The notes under the pieces were generated by a model that searched no databases, had not been told where the DNA came from, and saw only the letters and a list, made by a program, of their open reading frames with translations. This document shows, piece by piece, positions 1 to 10,629 of a DNA stretch of 64,000 nucleotides. The position numbers and the translations under genes are program-made. Origin of the DNA: Antedon mediterranea (lineage: Eukaryota > Echinodermata > Crinoidea > Comatulida > Antedonidae). Location of the stretch: the NCBI RefSeq assembly GCF_964355755.1, contig NC_092676.1, forward strand, positions 3,394,288 through 3,458,287, read 5' to 3'. Numbering within the stretch: the stretch's first letter is position 1; each line of letters opens with the position of its first letter.

Positions 1-536
1 ATTATGTGGTATCAGCAGACATCCACATCACAGAAAATGAATATGACGATGTAAAATCAGCAGACGATCAAAGTGATGAAACAGACAGTGAAAATGAATA
101 CGAGTATGTGGAAACATCAGGAATAGGCGTTACAGAAAAAGAAGGCTCTGCAGAACACATTGAGGTTGTCGATTACAGCGCTGATGACGATCCCAGTAAA
201 GATTCACTAAAAACAGAAAATACCAGGCCTACAGCTAGCGAGTACAATGATGCTTCAATGTCACACACTTATATTTCCATCAATGATAATGATAATGAAT
301 CTGAGTACGAAAACAGAAAATTACATCGTCTTAAAGGTATCTCGACTTCTGACAACTCAAAGACCAAATCCGAAAGTGTTAAATTATTACAGAGATCAGG
401 AAGAGGTGGAATAACCATTTTAGATAACCGCGAGGATGACGTCAGTAAGGTGAATGCGAGTACAGTTGAAGTAAACGACGTGTACGAAAATGCATCGGTA
501 CGCACAAAAGCAGTGAAGTGTGCTAAGAAAAAATAG
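1..536 (+). CDS. G1: class C Ig-receptor, cytoplasmic tail only (5' cut by window edge)
   Basis: The frame is already open at base 3 (codon TAT) and runs to a TAG at 534-536, so this is the 3' end of a receptor whose ectodomain lies outside the window. The visible part is an acidic cytoplasmic tail with spaced tyrosines: NEYDDV, NEYEYV, SEYNDA, SEYENRKL and DVYENASV. It aligns closely with the tails of G7 and G8. YEN is a Grb2-type SH2 docking consensus; no strict ITIM is present. The end (ASVRTKAVKCAKKK) is basic and shared with G8. Assignment to the family is firm; the signalling role is inferred from motifs only. Confidence 0.85.
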   Translation, partial: YVVSADIHITENEYDDVKSADDQSDETDSENEYEYVETSGIGVTEKEGSAEHIEVVDYSADDDPSKDSLKTENTRPTASEYNDASMSHTYISINDNDNESEYENRKLHRLKGISTSDNSKTKSESVKLLQRSGRGGITILDNREDDVSKVNASTVEVNDVYENASVRTKAVKCAKKK

Positions 537-889
537 AAGCAAAACAGAACCAAACGTAGGCCTACAGACAAAACATTTAAAACTGCATCAATAAATTCAT
601 AAGAGACATAGATAGATGCACTGTTTCCTATAAGAAGTTTAATCGATATTTTAGTATAGCATTTACTTTAAAAATGAGAGAGAAGTTTATTAAACGTTTT
701 GATCTTTTATGGATCATAATACACATCGGAATTACAATAAGGAAATTAACTTAAAAAAGCAATGTTTGGAAGTCAGTCAAAGTGCACGAGTCAGTGTACT
801 ACAGTATTCTATTAGGCATATAACAACGCGTGGGAACATCACAACATTATAATTGTTTATAATTAGCTACATTTAATGCAAAGCTTACA
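537..889 (+). promoter_or_regulatory. G1-G2 intergenic and G2 5' region
   Basis: No gene seen. A degenerate GATA-ETS-like word (AATAAGGAAAT) lies at 735-746. At 820-840 lies TAACAACGCGTGGGAACATC, a word kept just upstream of most receptor start codons in this window (also near 6651, 10578, 22730, 39976, 42963, 47090 and 56433). It is probably part of the core promoter or 5' UTR. The region matches the upstream DNA of G11 (39900-40046). Confidence 0.5.
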
Positions 890-2552
890 ATGTCTCATCA
901 TCAATATTGTACATTGCTGTTTTACAAGTGCCTGATTATATTCTATAGTGTATTTCACTGTTGTTCTGCACAATACTATACTTTTACAGAACATCCACAA
1001 TCGGTTCTCGTTACAAAAGGACAAACAGAAACATTATCGTGACAGTCATGTCATTTTCTGGTCAGCATTTCATAGAAGAACGTATACAAGAATTGATAGT
1101 TCAACTTTGAAGTGCAATGTAACAACTAAAGCAAAATCGTCATATCTTTCCATTGTTAATGTTGATTATGATGACGTAGGAAGATACAGGTGTGATATCT
1201 GGAATGGTGGTGATTCATACAATCTTTCACGAGAGGCTTCAGTAGTGTTAGGAGAAATAACGTGCAATCCAGAGAATGACAATGGTGAGATTGGAACAAC
1301 GCTGACATGTTCTTATTTTACTTCTTATTATTCACGTGATATTGATTTACTATGGTATGAAAACAGGAAACAAATTACATGAAAAGTAAAAAAAAAACAA
1401 AGTTACAAAAACAGAAGCGTTGACTGTCGAAGACGATGGAGCTGTATTTACTTGTACAGCCACACTCGCATCTCAACATCAAGTGATAGGAACTTGTGAA
1501 ACTATTCCGCTAGTATTGACTATAGATGCAGAGATTGAACAATCACCACCAGGTCCACTTCAGGTAGGTGATATCTTTAATCTTACCTGCTCAGGGAAAG
1601 GTAATCCTGATTATTATGAATATGAATGGACGTGGAATAACATACCGATACAATCGTCGCCAAGTAAAAGTCGATTTGCAATTGGCAATGTGGTTGTTGT
1701 GAATTGCGTATTAAGCAGTGACAATGGCAAAATAGTTACTTGTACTATTAGTCGTAATGGTCGCAACAGCAGTACAGCGAGCTATACAATAAACGTCTTA
1801 GAGCATGTGTTGAGTAAACCTACATCTTTACAGTCGACATCAAGTACACGTACGTACAAACCCATTACACGTCAAATATCAACAGCAAATGTTCGATATG
1901 ACGTTTCAATGATAGCAGGTTTACACACAGCATCCTTTACTATCACGCAGCATTCCATTACAGACAAAAAGTCCCAAATAGGCCTACAAACGGTTGTCAT
2001 TTGCGTATTTGCAATTTTGCTCCTCGTTTCTATAATAACAATAAGCCTATGTGTGTATTTGCAAAAAACAAAAAAGAAAAACACAATTCCTTCAGATCGA
2101 ATCTCCAATAATCGACAGTCAAATAATTTTGGATTATACGATACGATTATATTACATCATCTGGCATACACGTGACCACGACAGCCAGTGACGAAGTTCA
2201 GTATGATTATGCTATTTACACGGGCACACAAATCACCGAGGGGGTGAATAGCACGGAATACGAATACGAGGTTGGTGTATTATCTTCACGTACTGATAGT
2301 TTCAGAAAAGTCTGCACAAGTGATAAAGAGGTTGAGTACGAACATGATGACACAATAGGCCTAGGCCTACATCTCAAAGATATGACAGGCACTAACACTT
2401 CTGAAAATACATTAGATATTAGGAACAAAAGAATTAAACTATGTAAGCGCCTGAATGCAGCTGGTGGCACTGATGTAAACGTGTACGAAAATAAATCTGT
2501 ATGTACAAAAGCATTGACGTCAGCTACGACATCTTTTATACAAAAGAGATAA
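890..2552 (+). pseudogene. G2: Ig-receptor pseudogene, several frameshifts and stops
   Basis: The ATG at 890 opens a signal peptide and the start of Ig1 as in G11, but the frame meets TGA at 1040-1042. A deletion there removed the B-strand Cys-Trp region. Homology resumes in another frame (about 1046-1379: DVGRYRC of Ig1, then Ig2) and stops at TGA 1380-1382, where intact paralogues have TCA. A shift in the following A-run moves it to a third frame (1390 to about 2137: end of Ig2, Ig3, stalk, membrane span near 1985-2060). A further one-base shift moves the tail (YDYI, YDYAIY, VYENKSV) to 2172-2552. The proximal tail is class B, while the last residues (VYENKSVCTKA) are class C-like, so it was already mosaic before decay. 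With four or more lesions, function is unlikely. Confidence 0.9.
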
Positions 2553-3052
2553 AAACACAGTAATTGCATCAACTGAACACCTATACTCGAACGTTATATG
2601 TAGCAGTAATAGCAAATATACCGTATTTAATCGCAATATTATCGAAAAAAATAATTCTAGGCCTATATTATAAAAAATCTTGGCATTGAGCGAAATAGAA
2701 ATAAGAAATAAATAATAATAAAAGAGAAATATATCCAGTTGATAATATTGATAATTATATTTTCATTGTTTCACTATAGCCCGTATTGGGCCCGTATTAG
2801 CCTAAATGTTTCTGACACTCATGCAAGTATTTGCATTTTTTTGTAGTGCTTGAAACAACAGTTAACGACAATTATTATCGTCTTATGATTATTATAAATG
2901 TAGTGGTAGTATTTGGTGTACAACAATTAATTCAAAATTACGTTTATTATGATTAGAAAAAATAACAAGAATGTGGATTGTATGAGATTTATGAAATATC
3001 ATTGTGTTTGTTGTTCAAGGAAGTAAATTAAAATGATTTTATAAAGAAAACG

Positions 3053-3364
3053 TTTGGGATGAAAATGAAGACAGGATTTTACAAACGATTAAGAAGAATT
3101 TGAGACTTCTTGAAAGAAGGAAAATAATGTAAAAGATTTAAAGATTTATTGTCCCCCAAAAACATGAAAAATGAAGATTAATTCAATCACACTTTGAATA
3201 GGTTATTTTGGGATGAAAATGAAGACAGGATTTTACAAACGATTAAGAAGAATTTGAGACTTCTTGAAAGAAGGAAAATAATGTAAAAGATTTAAAGATT
3301 TATTGTCCCCCAAAAACATGAAAAATGAAGATTAATTCAATCACACTTTGAATAGGTTATTTTG
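3053..3364. repeat. 154-bp tandem duplication, two copies
   Basis: Bases 3053-3206 are repeated directly at 3207-3360 and the match runs a few bases further, with no difference I can see. This implies a recent event. The unit contains the left terminal word of the neighbouring MITE-like element, so that end occurs twice. Confidence 0.9.
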
Positions 3365-3637
3365 TAGTTTTAATAAAGTGAATCACTTCCGTAGAAAAAA
3401 AAACGGGGAAAAATAGTGTTTTCACTTATAAAATAACATGATAAATAAATTCAACCACAAATCCATTGGCTGGCAGCCAATTTGACCATTTTTTGCTTTA
3501 AATTCCAGTTTTTCAGGTAAATACATTTTCTTTCGATCCAATTTTGGTCGAAGTCAATAACTATTATGTGACATTAAAATGGCATATTCAACAACAAAAA
3601 TTTAAAAAAATTATTTTTCAGGGGGACAATACATCTT
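3141..3637. mobile_element. MITE-like element, AAGATKTATTGTCCC termini
   Basis: The left terminus AAGATTTATTGTCCCCC occurs at 3141 and again at 3295 because of the tandem duplication. The inverted terminus GGGGGACAATACATCTT is at 3621-3637. TA flanks both ends. The termini match those of the element at 9761-10307, so this is a second member of one non-autonomous family. No transposase is seen. Superfamily is uncertain (TA or TTA target). Confidence 0.65.
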
Positions 3638-4495
3638 TAATGTTTATTCTATAATTTATATCTGTGTGTTCACAGGAAATCATATTTTGAGGCAAAGTTT
3701 CCAGCCCTAATGAGACTCCTTTAACTAAGTTTTATATTAATGTCGTTTACTGTTTTTATATCTTGTTGTCTATAAATTTTATACATTTTTATATATATGC
3801 AAATATTTTCATATATTTTCTTTTTAAGCTTTTTAATGTAAAATGTTACGGTTTCAGCCTTTTGGCTATTTGTATCATTGATCGTCTGTTTTTGGACAAA
3901 CAAATATACCTGAATTATTATTATTATGCGATATGTGTAATGTTTCTTTATGAACACTGTAATAAGAAAAAAACATCAAATAAAATAAAAAAAAGGCTGT
4001 TTCTAAGTTGCTACGTTTTAAGGATAAAGGGGTCAATTGGCCTACAAGAGGAGAACATTAGCTTGTTGACTTTATTTCTGATCAAAGTAGAACATCATCA
4101 ATCAACAATTACAGTAGACAAGATAATATATAGAAACGTCGAGGGACACACAAGCTTCGGCTTTATAAGTCTCAACATCAGGTAAATCAAGTAAATCAAG
4201 TCAAAAACAAACTGAATCTCACTGCTCTTAAACATCATTAGCATGTTATTTTAGTTCAAAAAAGTTCGACAAACAATAACAGAATATATATAAACTAGTG
4301 GCACGTGTTCTATACAACATGAACCCAGTCAGCCAATTTGTGTAAACAATAAATAATATATATTAATATACTTTAATAAAAAACATTCCATCTCTTGTTG
4401 TCATTGATTGACTTTCCACTCAAATCGTTCCCGGGACAAGAAAGTTTGCTCTTTACATACAAAATAGAATTTTATTTCACAGTTTCAGTCTTAAA

Positions 4496-4508
4496 GGGGG
4501 CGGTATAC
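4496..4508 (+). promoter_or_regulatory. GGGGGCGGTATAC element (CTCF-core-like)
   Basis: GGGGGCGGTATAC matches elements 320-490 bp upstream of the ATGs of G6, G7, G8 and G10. Here no intact gene follows, only a tail relic at about 4650, so it probably marks the promoter of a receptor gene whose body was deleted. CTCF resemblance is by eye only. Confidence 0.4.
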
Positions 4509-4649
4509 AATACTAGAAAAATGTTGAATGCTTCCTCGTGATGAACTGTGTAGTGGTAGTTGACAAAAGTACAACTTTCTACAATATATATTAATAAAAT
4601 ATTGCACGAGCATTATTTTATAACATTTGTATAAACATCAATCATCGAG

Positions 4650-4800
4650 AAAGATAAAACAGACAGCGGAAATAAATATGACTGCATGACGTCGGTAATA
4701 AAAACGATGACCACTAAAACAGACAGTAAAAATGAGTATGATTATGTGGAAACATAGGTGCAGCTACGGTGAAGAACGATTGTCACACGAGGAAGCCAGT
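4650..4800 (+). pseudogene. Relic of a class C receptor tail
   Basis: Degenerate matches to the class C tail: ACAGACAGTAAAAATGAGTA followed by the bases for YDYVET, then a stop where paralogues read YVETSGIG. An earlier piece at 4655-4680 repeats the same theme. No ectodomain lies between this and the promoter-like element at 4496. It looks like the footprint of a gene almost wholly deleted. Confidence 0.6.
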
Positions 4801-6248
4801 AAAAACGGTAAGATAGGCGTACTGTATGTAAAAATTCAAATGTTGATGCACATTTTGCAGAGTGTGTACTAAACATTGAAACTTACATATTCAAATATAA
4901 TTGATTATAAAAACAACCTTCAACATGAAGGGAAAACATTAAAAGTGAAACCCTTAATTTATTTTACTTTAGATTTGACTTGCCTTTCGGTTCAATGCTC
5001 AGTATATATATATTCGTTCACACGGAAGACAGAGCCGTTCAACCCCCTTTAACAAAGTTTCCAATATTTGAACAGAACAGCGGCGTTTTCAACTTCGTGT
5101 GAATATAACTTAAAAATTGGGATCTAAAATTACAAATCTTTACTTCAATTGAATAGTCCGTTATACAGCATCACATGTGAATCACATGTATCTCCTAGTA
5201 TATCATAGACTATCACCCAACCACTAACCTATAACCTTATACATAATACAGGCACCACTGTGGTGGTACACATGAGATGCTGTTTAATTCGGAATGTCCC
5301 TATGATACACCATGTCGTATGTAGAGATACTGCACTGAGAATCGGGTAGTTAATTAGTTTGCTGATTTGGGTCATCAGCCAATCCGAGGCTTAATCATAC
5401 TCTGGTTCATTTTTTGGTAAATTTCTCAGAAGCTATGAATTAAAGTTAGAATTGAAGGGATGTCTTCGGCTTTCGGGAATGTACAAATTTTAGTTTTTGG
5501 TCCTAAACATAGTGCCACAACATTCTATTTAACATTAGTACTCATAGCATAGAACTAAAATATACGTTTATTTTATAAACTCACTTTGTACTTTATCAAA
5601 TGAATTGTTTCACAAACAAAAATGTTGAAACTGAAACTTACTGGTAATAATTTAAGAAAACATCACCGAATAGTTGTCACGAACACATCAGGTGTGTCAA
5701 AGTTTTAAATGGAAGTTTTTTGTTTTTGTTATTAAATTATTTTTCTGAAAAAGATACATGCTTCTTTTCATTAGACGTCTCTAACTAATAAATATTAGAA
5801 ATACTGCATGTATTTAAGAACAACTACATTATTTCAAAAGGAGCAACAACAAAAATGGAAGGAGCAGCAACAAAAATTGAAAAAAATAAAGTTTTGCTTA
5901 TTAGTACGATTTTAACACATTAATGCCACTGTTCCAAATGTTCCGGTCCGGTCATGTATTTATTTTACAGATTTCTTTATAAACTTAGATGACCTCCTTT
6001 ATACTATATGTCATGATACATTTATATCGATTTAATTGAAGAAATCGACGAAAACCAATTTAGAATTTCAGCATGGAAATCAGGAAAACAAATGGATAAA
6101 TAGTTTTAAAAAAGGGAAAACAAATACTAATCGGTGAATATTTATCTACATAAACTGTTGAGTACAAAAAATTTAGAAAAATACAATATATGTTACAGTA
6201 ACAATATCCATTGAGGCCTATTTTACCACATTCATTATGTATGCAGAA
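4801..6248. other. Intergenic; contains a three-copy spacer repeat
   Basis: No gene. Bases about 4870-5110 (a segment with TTTCGGTTCAATGCTCAG and CACACGGAAGAC) recur at about 34850-35110 and, more diverged, at 35450-35650. This is flank DNA carried along in the array duplications. The rest is AT-rich with nothing recognised. Confidence 0.55.
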
Positions 6249-6345
6249 TTGAATATTCAGTGGCGCTATTTCCTGGTATTTTATTTCTGCAGTAATCAAG
6301 TGTATCACTAGTGCTGAAGTAGATCATTCCAACTTATATAACAAC
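6249..6345 (+). promoter_or_regulatory. G3 promoter block with TATA box
   Basis: A block of about 97 bp starting GAATATTCAGTGGCGCTATT and ending CAACTTATATAA is kept upstream of G3, G4, G11, G13 and G14. The TTATATAA at 6334-6341 is a candidate TATA box, about 370 bp before the ATG. A GATA-ETS-like word (GATA replaced by TATA; AAGGAAGTT kept) follows at 6582-6596. Confidence 0.55.
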
Positions 6346-6711
6346 AAATAAAGACACAATTGACAACGTTAAATGTTTGAGTACGAATACAGGATCTAAC
6401 CGTATACGAAGTTATTTAATATTGGAAATAATGTTGGATTAAAGTGTTTATAAACTGAGTACCATTTGTATCATACGTGTGAACAGGCAAACATTATTTA
6501 ATGTCTAAAACATTATTACTGGTGTCTTAGAATCGTCGCAATAAGGAATATAATTTATAGGAATATTTGCGTAAATCTCAATTTTATAAGGAAGTTCCAA
6601 TATTCGGACGTCAATCGAGGCGCCTGCGTAAGTACCCTACTATTCCTATTATAACAACGCATGGGAACATCAATCGAACATTATGTCTGATGATATCTAA
6701 TATTGACTACA

Positions 6712-8053
6712 ATGTTTATAATGGCTCATCATGAACATTGTACATTGCTGTTTTACAAGTGCTTGATTTTATTGTATAGTATATTTTACTGTTGTTGTGC
6801 ACAATCCTATACTTTTACAAAACAACCAAAATCTGTTCTTGTTGGACATGGAAACACAGCAACGTTATCGTGTGAATGGAGACCAGCATTGAATGAAAAC
6901 CATGTCGTTTTCTGGTCAGCATACCCTCATGTTGGTGGGTCGCATGCAATTGAAAGGTCAATTTTAAATTACAATTTAACAAATATAGCAACATCTGCAT
7001 ATCTTTCCATTTTTAATGTTGGTTACAATGATGTAGGAAGATACAGGTGTGATATCTGGAATGGTGGTGATTCATACAATCTTTCACGAGAGGCTTCAGT
7101 AGTGTTAGGAGAAATAACGTGCAATCCAGAGAATGACAATGGTGAGATTGGAACAACGCTGACATGTTCTTATTTTACTTCTTATTATTCACGTAATATT
7201 GATTTACTATGGTATAAAAACAGGAAACAAATTACATGAAAAGTATCACAAAGCAATGCTATAAAATCAAGAGCTTTGACTGTTGAAGACGATGTAGCTG
7301 TATTTACTTGTAAAGCCAGAATTAGATCTCAAAATCAAGTGATAGGAACTTGTGAAACTACTCCTATTATATTAAGTATAGATGCAGAGATTGTACAATC
7401 ACCACCAGGTACACTTCAGGTTGGAGATAGCTTCAACCTTACCTGCTTAGGGAAAGGTAATCCTGATTATTATAATTATGAATGGACGTGGAATGGCGAA
7501 CCAGTAGGATCGTCACCAAATGGAAAGCGATTTGCAATTGGCAATGTGGTTACTGCGACGAGTGTATCAATCAATGCTAATGGCAAAATAATTACTTGTA
7601 CCATTAGTCGTGATGGTCGTAATAGCAGTACAGCGAATTATACAATAAACGTTCTAGAGAACATTTCGAGTAGTCCTACAACTACACGATTGCAAACAAC
7701 ACCAACGCAACAAGTCGTTACAGACAAACTACTACCAACTACACGCTTACACACTACACGTTTGCAGTCGACACGTGCGCAACGACTCATTACAAATCCA
7801 GAAAGTACTAGCGCGGCTGAGTACGATAACGTTGCATTGCAACCAACAGATATTTGCAGCGAAGAGCCAAAGTACGAAAATAATAAACTACGTGTTAAAC
7901 GCTACAAGCATGACAACGTCTGACAATGTAAAAACCAAGTACGAAAATATTTACGCGCTGGCCATCAGTGAGGATAAATACAATGACGTCATATTGAGGA
8001 TCACAGAAGCGCATACTGACGACGCAAACGAGTACGAAAATGGATTAGAATGA
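6712..8053 (+). pseudogene. G3: Ig-receptor with an in-frame TGA and no membrane span
   Basis: ATG 6712 gives a signal peptide ending CCCAQ, Ig1 (LSCEW ... DVGRYRCDI) and Ig2 up to NRKQIT. The frame then hits TGA at 7237-7239 but stays open on the far side in the same frame (rest of Ig2, Ig3, Thr-rich stalk) to a stop at 7921-7923. This one base (TCA to TGA) is the only block in the first 1.2 kb and is shared with G2. Between the stalk (RAQRLIT) and the tail (NPESTSAAEYDNV) the membrane span and proximal tail are cleanly missing, in frame, compared with G12. The tail ends in KYENNKLRVKRYKHDNV; a +1-frame segment follows to 8053 (TKYENI, KYNDVI, EYENGLE). It would yield at most a secreted protein, and only with readthrough. 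Most likely a decaying copy. Confidence 0.85.
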
Positions 8054-8325
8054 TTAAACCAGTAAACTCTGTTATCTAAATGGACTAGTACGATTAAACC
8101 AGTAAACTCTGTTATCTCAATGGATTAGTGCGATTAAAAACCGTAAAATCTGTTATCTAAATGGATTAGTACGATTAAATCTGTAAACTCTGTTATATAA
8201 ATGGATTAGTACGATTAACCTAGTAAACTCTATTATCTAAATGGATTAGTACGATTAAAAACAGTAAACTCTGTTATCTAAATGGATTAGTACGATTAAA
8301 CCAGTAAACTCTGTTATTCTAAACA
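8040..8325 (+). repeat. 40-bp minisatellite at the G3 3' end, about 7 units
   Basis: Units of about 40 bp, built on ATGGATTAGTACGATTAAAC followed by CAGTAAACTCTGTTATCTAA. The first unit overlaps the last codons of the +1 tail frame (YENGLE, stop), so the array appears seeded from the gene end. The same array follows G11, G12 and G13. Confidence 0.93.
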
Positions 8326-9633
8326 AGAACACTTGGAACACTAAGATATAAAAACACACTGAATATTTATATAAAAAGGAAATTGTATGGTTTTCTATAA
8401 TCATTTAATAATGAATGTATAATAATAAGTAACATTTGCTGTTGTTCTGTCACATTTTTATTTTGAAATAATAATATTTTGCTGCGCCACGGGGTCTGGT
8501 TTATATTAACAGTATTCACGTTAGAAGAATAAATCTTTATTGTATTAATATTATTATTATAATATAATTATCTAATCTAAAAATCAAATCATTTTTCAAA
8601 ACTAGAGAGGAAGGCTTCTTTTTAATATTTGTCTCTAAACAACGTTCCGCAGATATACTATAGTATATAGTTTATAGGAAGCAATCAATTGTGAATCTAA
8701 ATGAGGGAAACGTGAGATTTCTCCAGGATCTAAATTTAATTTGAGCAACACAAAAACAATAAGGAAAAAGAAAGAAGTGTTACGAAATGATTAGCCCAAG
8801 ACTTGAAAACAGAGCCTATGATTGATTTATGATTAAGTACCGGTCCAGTCACGTGTTCAGTTTTATACAATCCGGGTTCCAACGAGCACTCCCTAAACTT
8901 GAGCGAGTTCAATGAGTCAATAGAAATGCTAATGCTTTACTGAATTTTGTATTATTTTCGACGATGATTATTGTTATAGGTATTTTGAAGGTGTTACGTT
9001 ATCTTAAACATGTGCGCATGCGCTATGACATTTATAATGTTTCATCAAGTTAACCATAATTTTAATAATTCCAATATCACAGTGAAGTCATGTCATGAGA
9101 AATAGTCTTATCGATTTAACTTGAAAAAACCCGACAAAAACCAATTTAGAATTTCAGTATAATAATCAGAAAAATGGATAAAAAGCTAAATAAAAGAAAA
9201 CAAATAATAATTGTTGAATATTTATCCACACAAAGTGTGAAGTTGAGTACGAGAAGAATACAATAGATATACTGTTAATACAGTATAGTGAACATATCCA
9301 TTGATGTCTATTTTATCACATTCAATATCAGTAAAACAAGTTTCTCCACGCCCAACAAAAAAGGGGACGAAAACCAAAATATTATGACAGAATGGAAAAC
9401 TAGTAAAAACGGTATAAAAAACATCTTAATTTAACCGTTAACACGACAATTGCTACGACAGGAAAGATAAAGTTATGTGGAGTGTTTTAACCAATCACAG
9501 TCACGAACTACTCAGCATTTACAACTTAAACTCTCACTCACCATACGCCTCCGACTGATAGACGTATATCACGCCCTCTGGAGGAAAAATGACAATGTAT
9601 TAGGAAAGTATTTTTAAAGTATTACATCATTAA
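8326..9633. repeat. Duplicated intergenic block, copy 1
   Basis: No gene. The block is near-identical to 44986-46713 (apart from an insertion there) and 54726-56038, and more distantly similar to about 38640-39640. It carries an inverted CTCF-core-like site near its right end. Confidence 0.85.
9570..9584 (-). promoter_or_regulatory. CTCF-core-like site upstream of G4
   Basis: On the minus strand the bases read CCTCCAGAGGGCGTG, close to the CTCF core CCASYAGRKGGCRS with one or two mismatches by eye. The same site lies upstream of G13 (46650) and G14 (55974). Confidence 0.4.
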
Positions 9634-9730
9634 TGTTGAATATTCAGTGGCGCTATTTCCTGATATTTTATTTCTGCAGTAATCAAGTTTATCACTGGTG
9701 CTGAAGTAGATCATTCCAACTTATATAAAG
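9634..9730 (+). promoter_or_regulatory. G4 promoter block with TATA box
   Basis: Copy of the conserved receptor promoter block; TTATATAA at 9721-9728. A 547-bp MITE inserted 33 bp downstream now separates this box from the gene, which puts it about 900 bp from the ATG instead of about 360 as in G14. Confidence 0.55.
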
Positions 9731-9760
9731 ACAAAATAAAGACACAAGTGCCAACGTTTA

Positions 9761-10307
9761 AAGATGTGTTGTCCCTTGAAACACAAAAAATGAAAAAAAA
9801 AATATTCTAAATTTAAATTGGCCATATCAAAGTAATATTAAAGTTATTCACTTTAAGTCGAAAATTCGAGCCAAAAACACCAGTTTACGTAATTAACAGG
9901 TAAATTAATTAGATTACATTTCGTCTGAGAAATCGTCGCAAGCGAAAGTAAACAAATATTTCAAACCATGAATATGCATTATGCATGATGCTAATTAGGA
10001 TTGTTTACAACTCATCACGGTTGAGAAGGTGTTTTCACACAGATCGCGAGGAAGTTTTATGATTATGCATACAGAGTAGCCAAACAAGCGCATTGCATTA
10101 TGGGATATGTTTTGATTGAAAACTTTGACTGGAAGTCAAAGTTATTTTTTGAACAAAAAAATATCTGTATTTCGGTTAAATTATTTTTTTTTTGACTAAT
10201 TTTTGGTGAAAGTTATTAACTATTATGATACTTCAAAATGACCCACTTTTTTTCGAAATTTAAAAAAAAAATTTTTTTGGGAATTAGTCAAAGGGACAAT
10301 ACATCTT
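9761..10307. mobile_element. 547-bp MITE with 17-bp terminal inverted repeats
   Basis: Termini AAGATGTGTTGTCCCTT (9761-9777) and AAGGGACAATACATCTT (10291-10307) are inverted with one mismatch. TA flanks each side. The two paralogous sites at about 56160 and 46850 lack the insert and have a single TA, so the boundaries are set by empty sites. No coding capacity. Mariner-like (TA) or Harbinger-like (TTA) cannot be separated. Confidence 0.9.
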
Positions 10308-10508
10308 TAATGTTTGACTACGAATACAGGATCTAACCGTATACGAAGTTATTTAGTATTGGATATAATGTTGGATTGAAGTGTTTATCAATTGAGCAGC
10401 ATACGTGTGAACAAGCAAACATTATTTAATGTCTAAACATTATTACTGGTGTCTTTGAATCGTCGGAATAAGGAATATCATTTATAGGAATATTTGCGTA
10501 AATCTCAA

Positions 10509-10523
10509 TTTGATAAGGAATTT
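10509..10523 (+). promoter_or_regulatory. GATA-ETS composite upstream of G4
   Basis: TTTGATAAGGAATTT, about 110 bp before the G4 ATG. It combines a GATA word (TGATAAG) with an ETS core (GGAA). G14 carries the full form TTTGATAAGGAAGTT at the matching place. Confidence 0.45.
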
Positions 10524-10629
10524 CCAATATTCGGACGTCAGTCGAGGTGCCTTAGTCAGTATTGTACTATTCCTATTATAACAACGCGTGAGAACATCGA
10601 CCGTCTTATGATATCTAATATTTACTACA

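Larger units (their letters stand above)
2553..4490. other. Intergenic; no credible gene
   Basis: AT-rich DNA with a tandem duplication and a MITE-like element (listed separately). Short ORFs here, including one at 3763-4185, are low-complexity (I, Y, F, K) and match nothing in the array. The CTCF-like site at 4496 lies just beyond the right edge. Confidence 0.6.

Noticed and set aside
3763-4185. 140-codon ORF on the + strand
   Set aside because: Low-complexity I/Y/F/K composition in AT-rich spacer; no match to the array and no domain.
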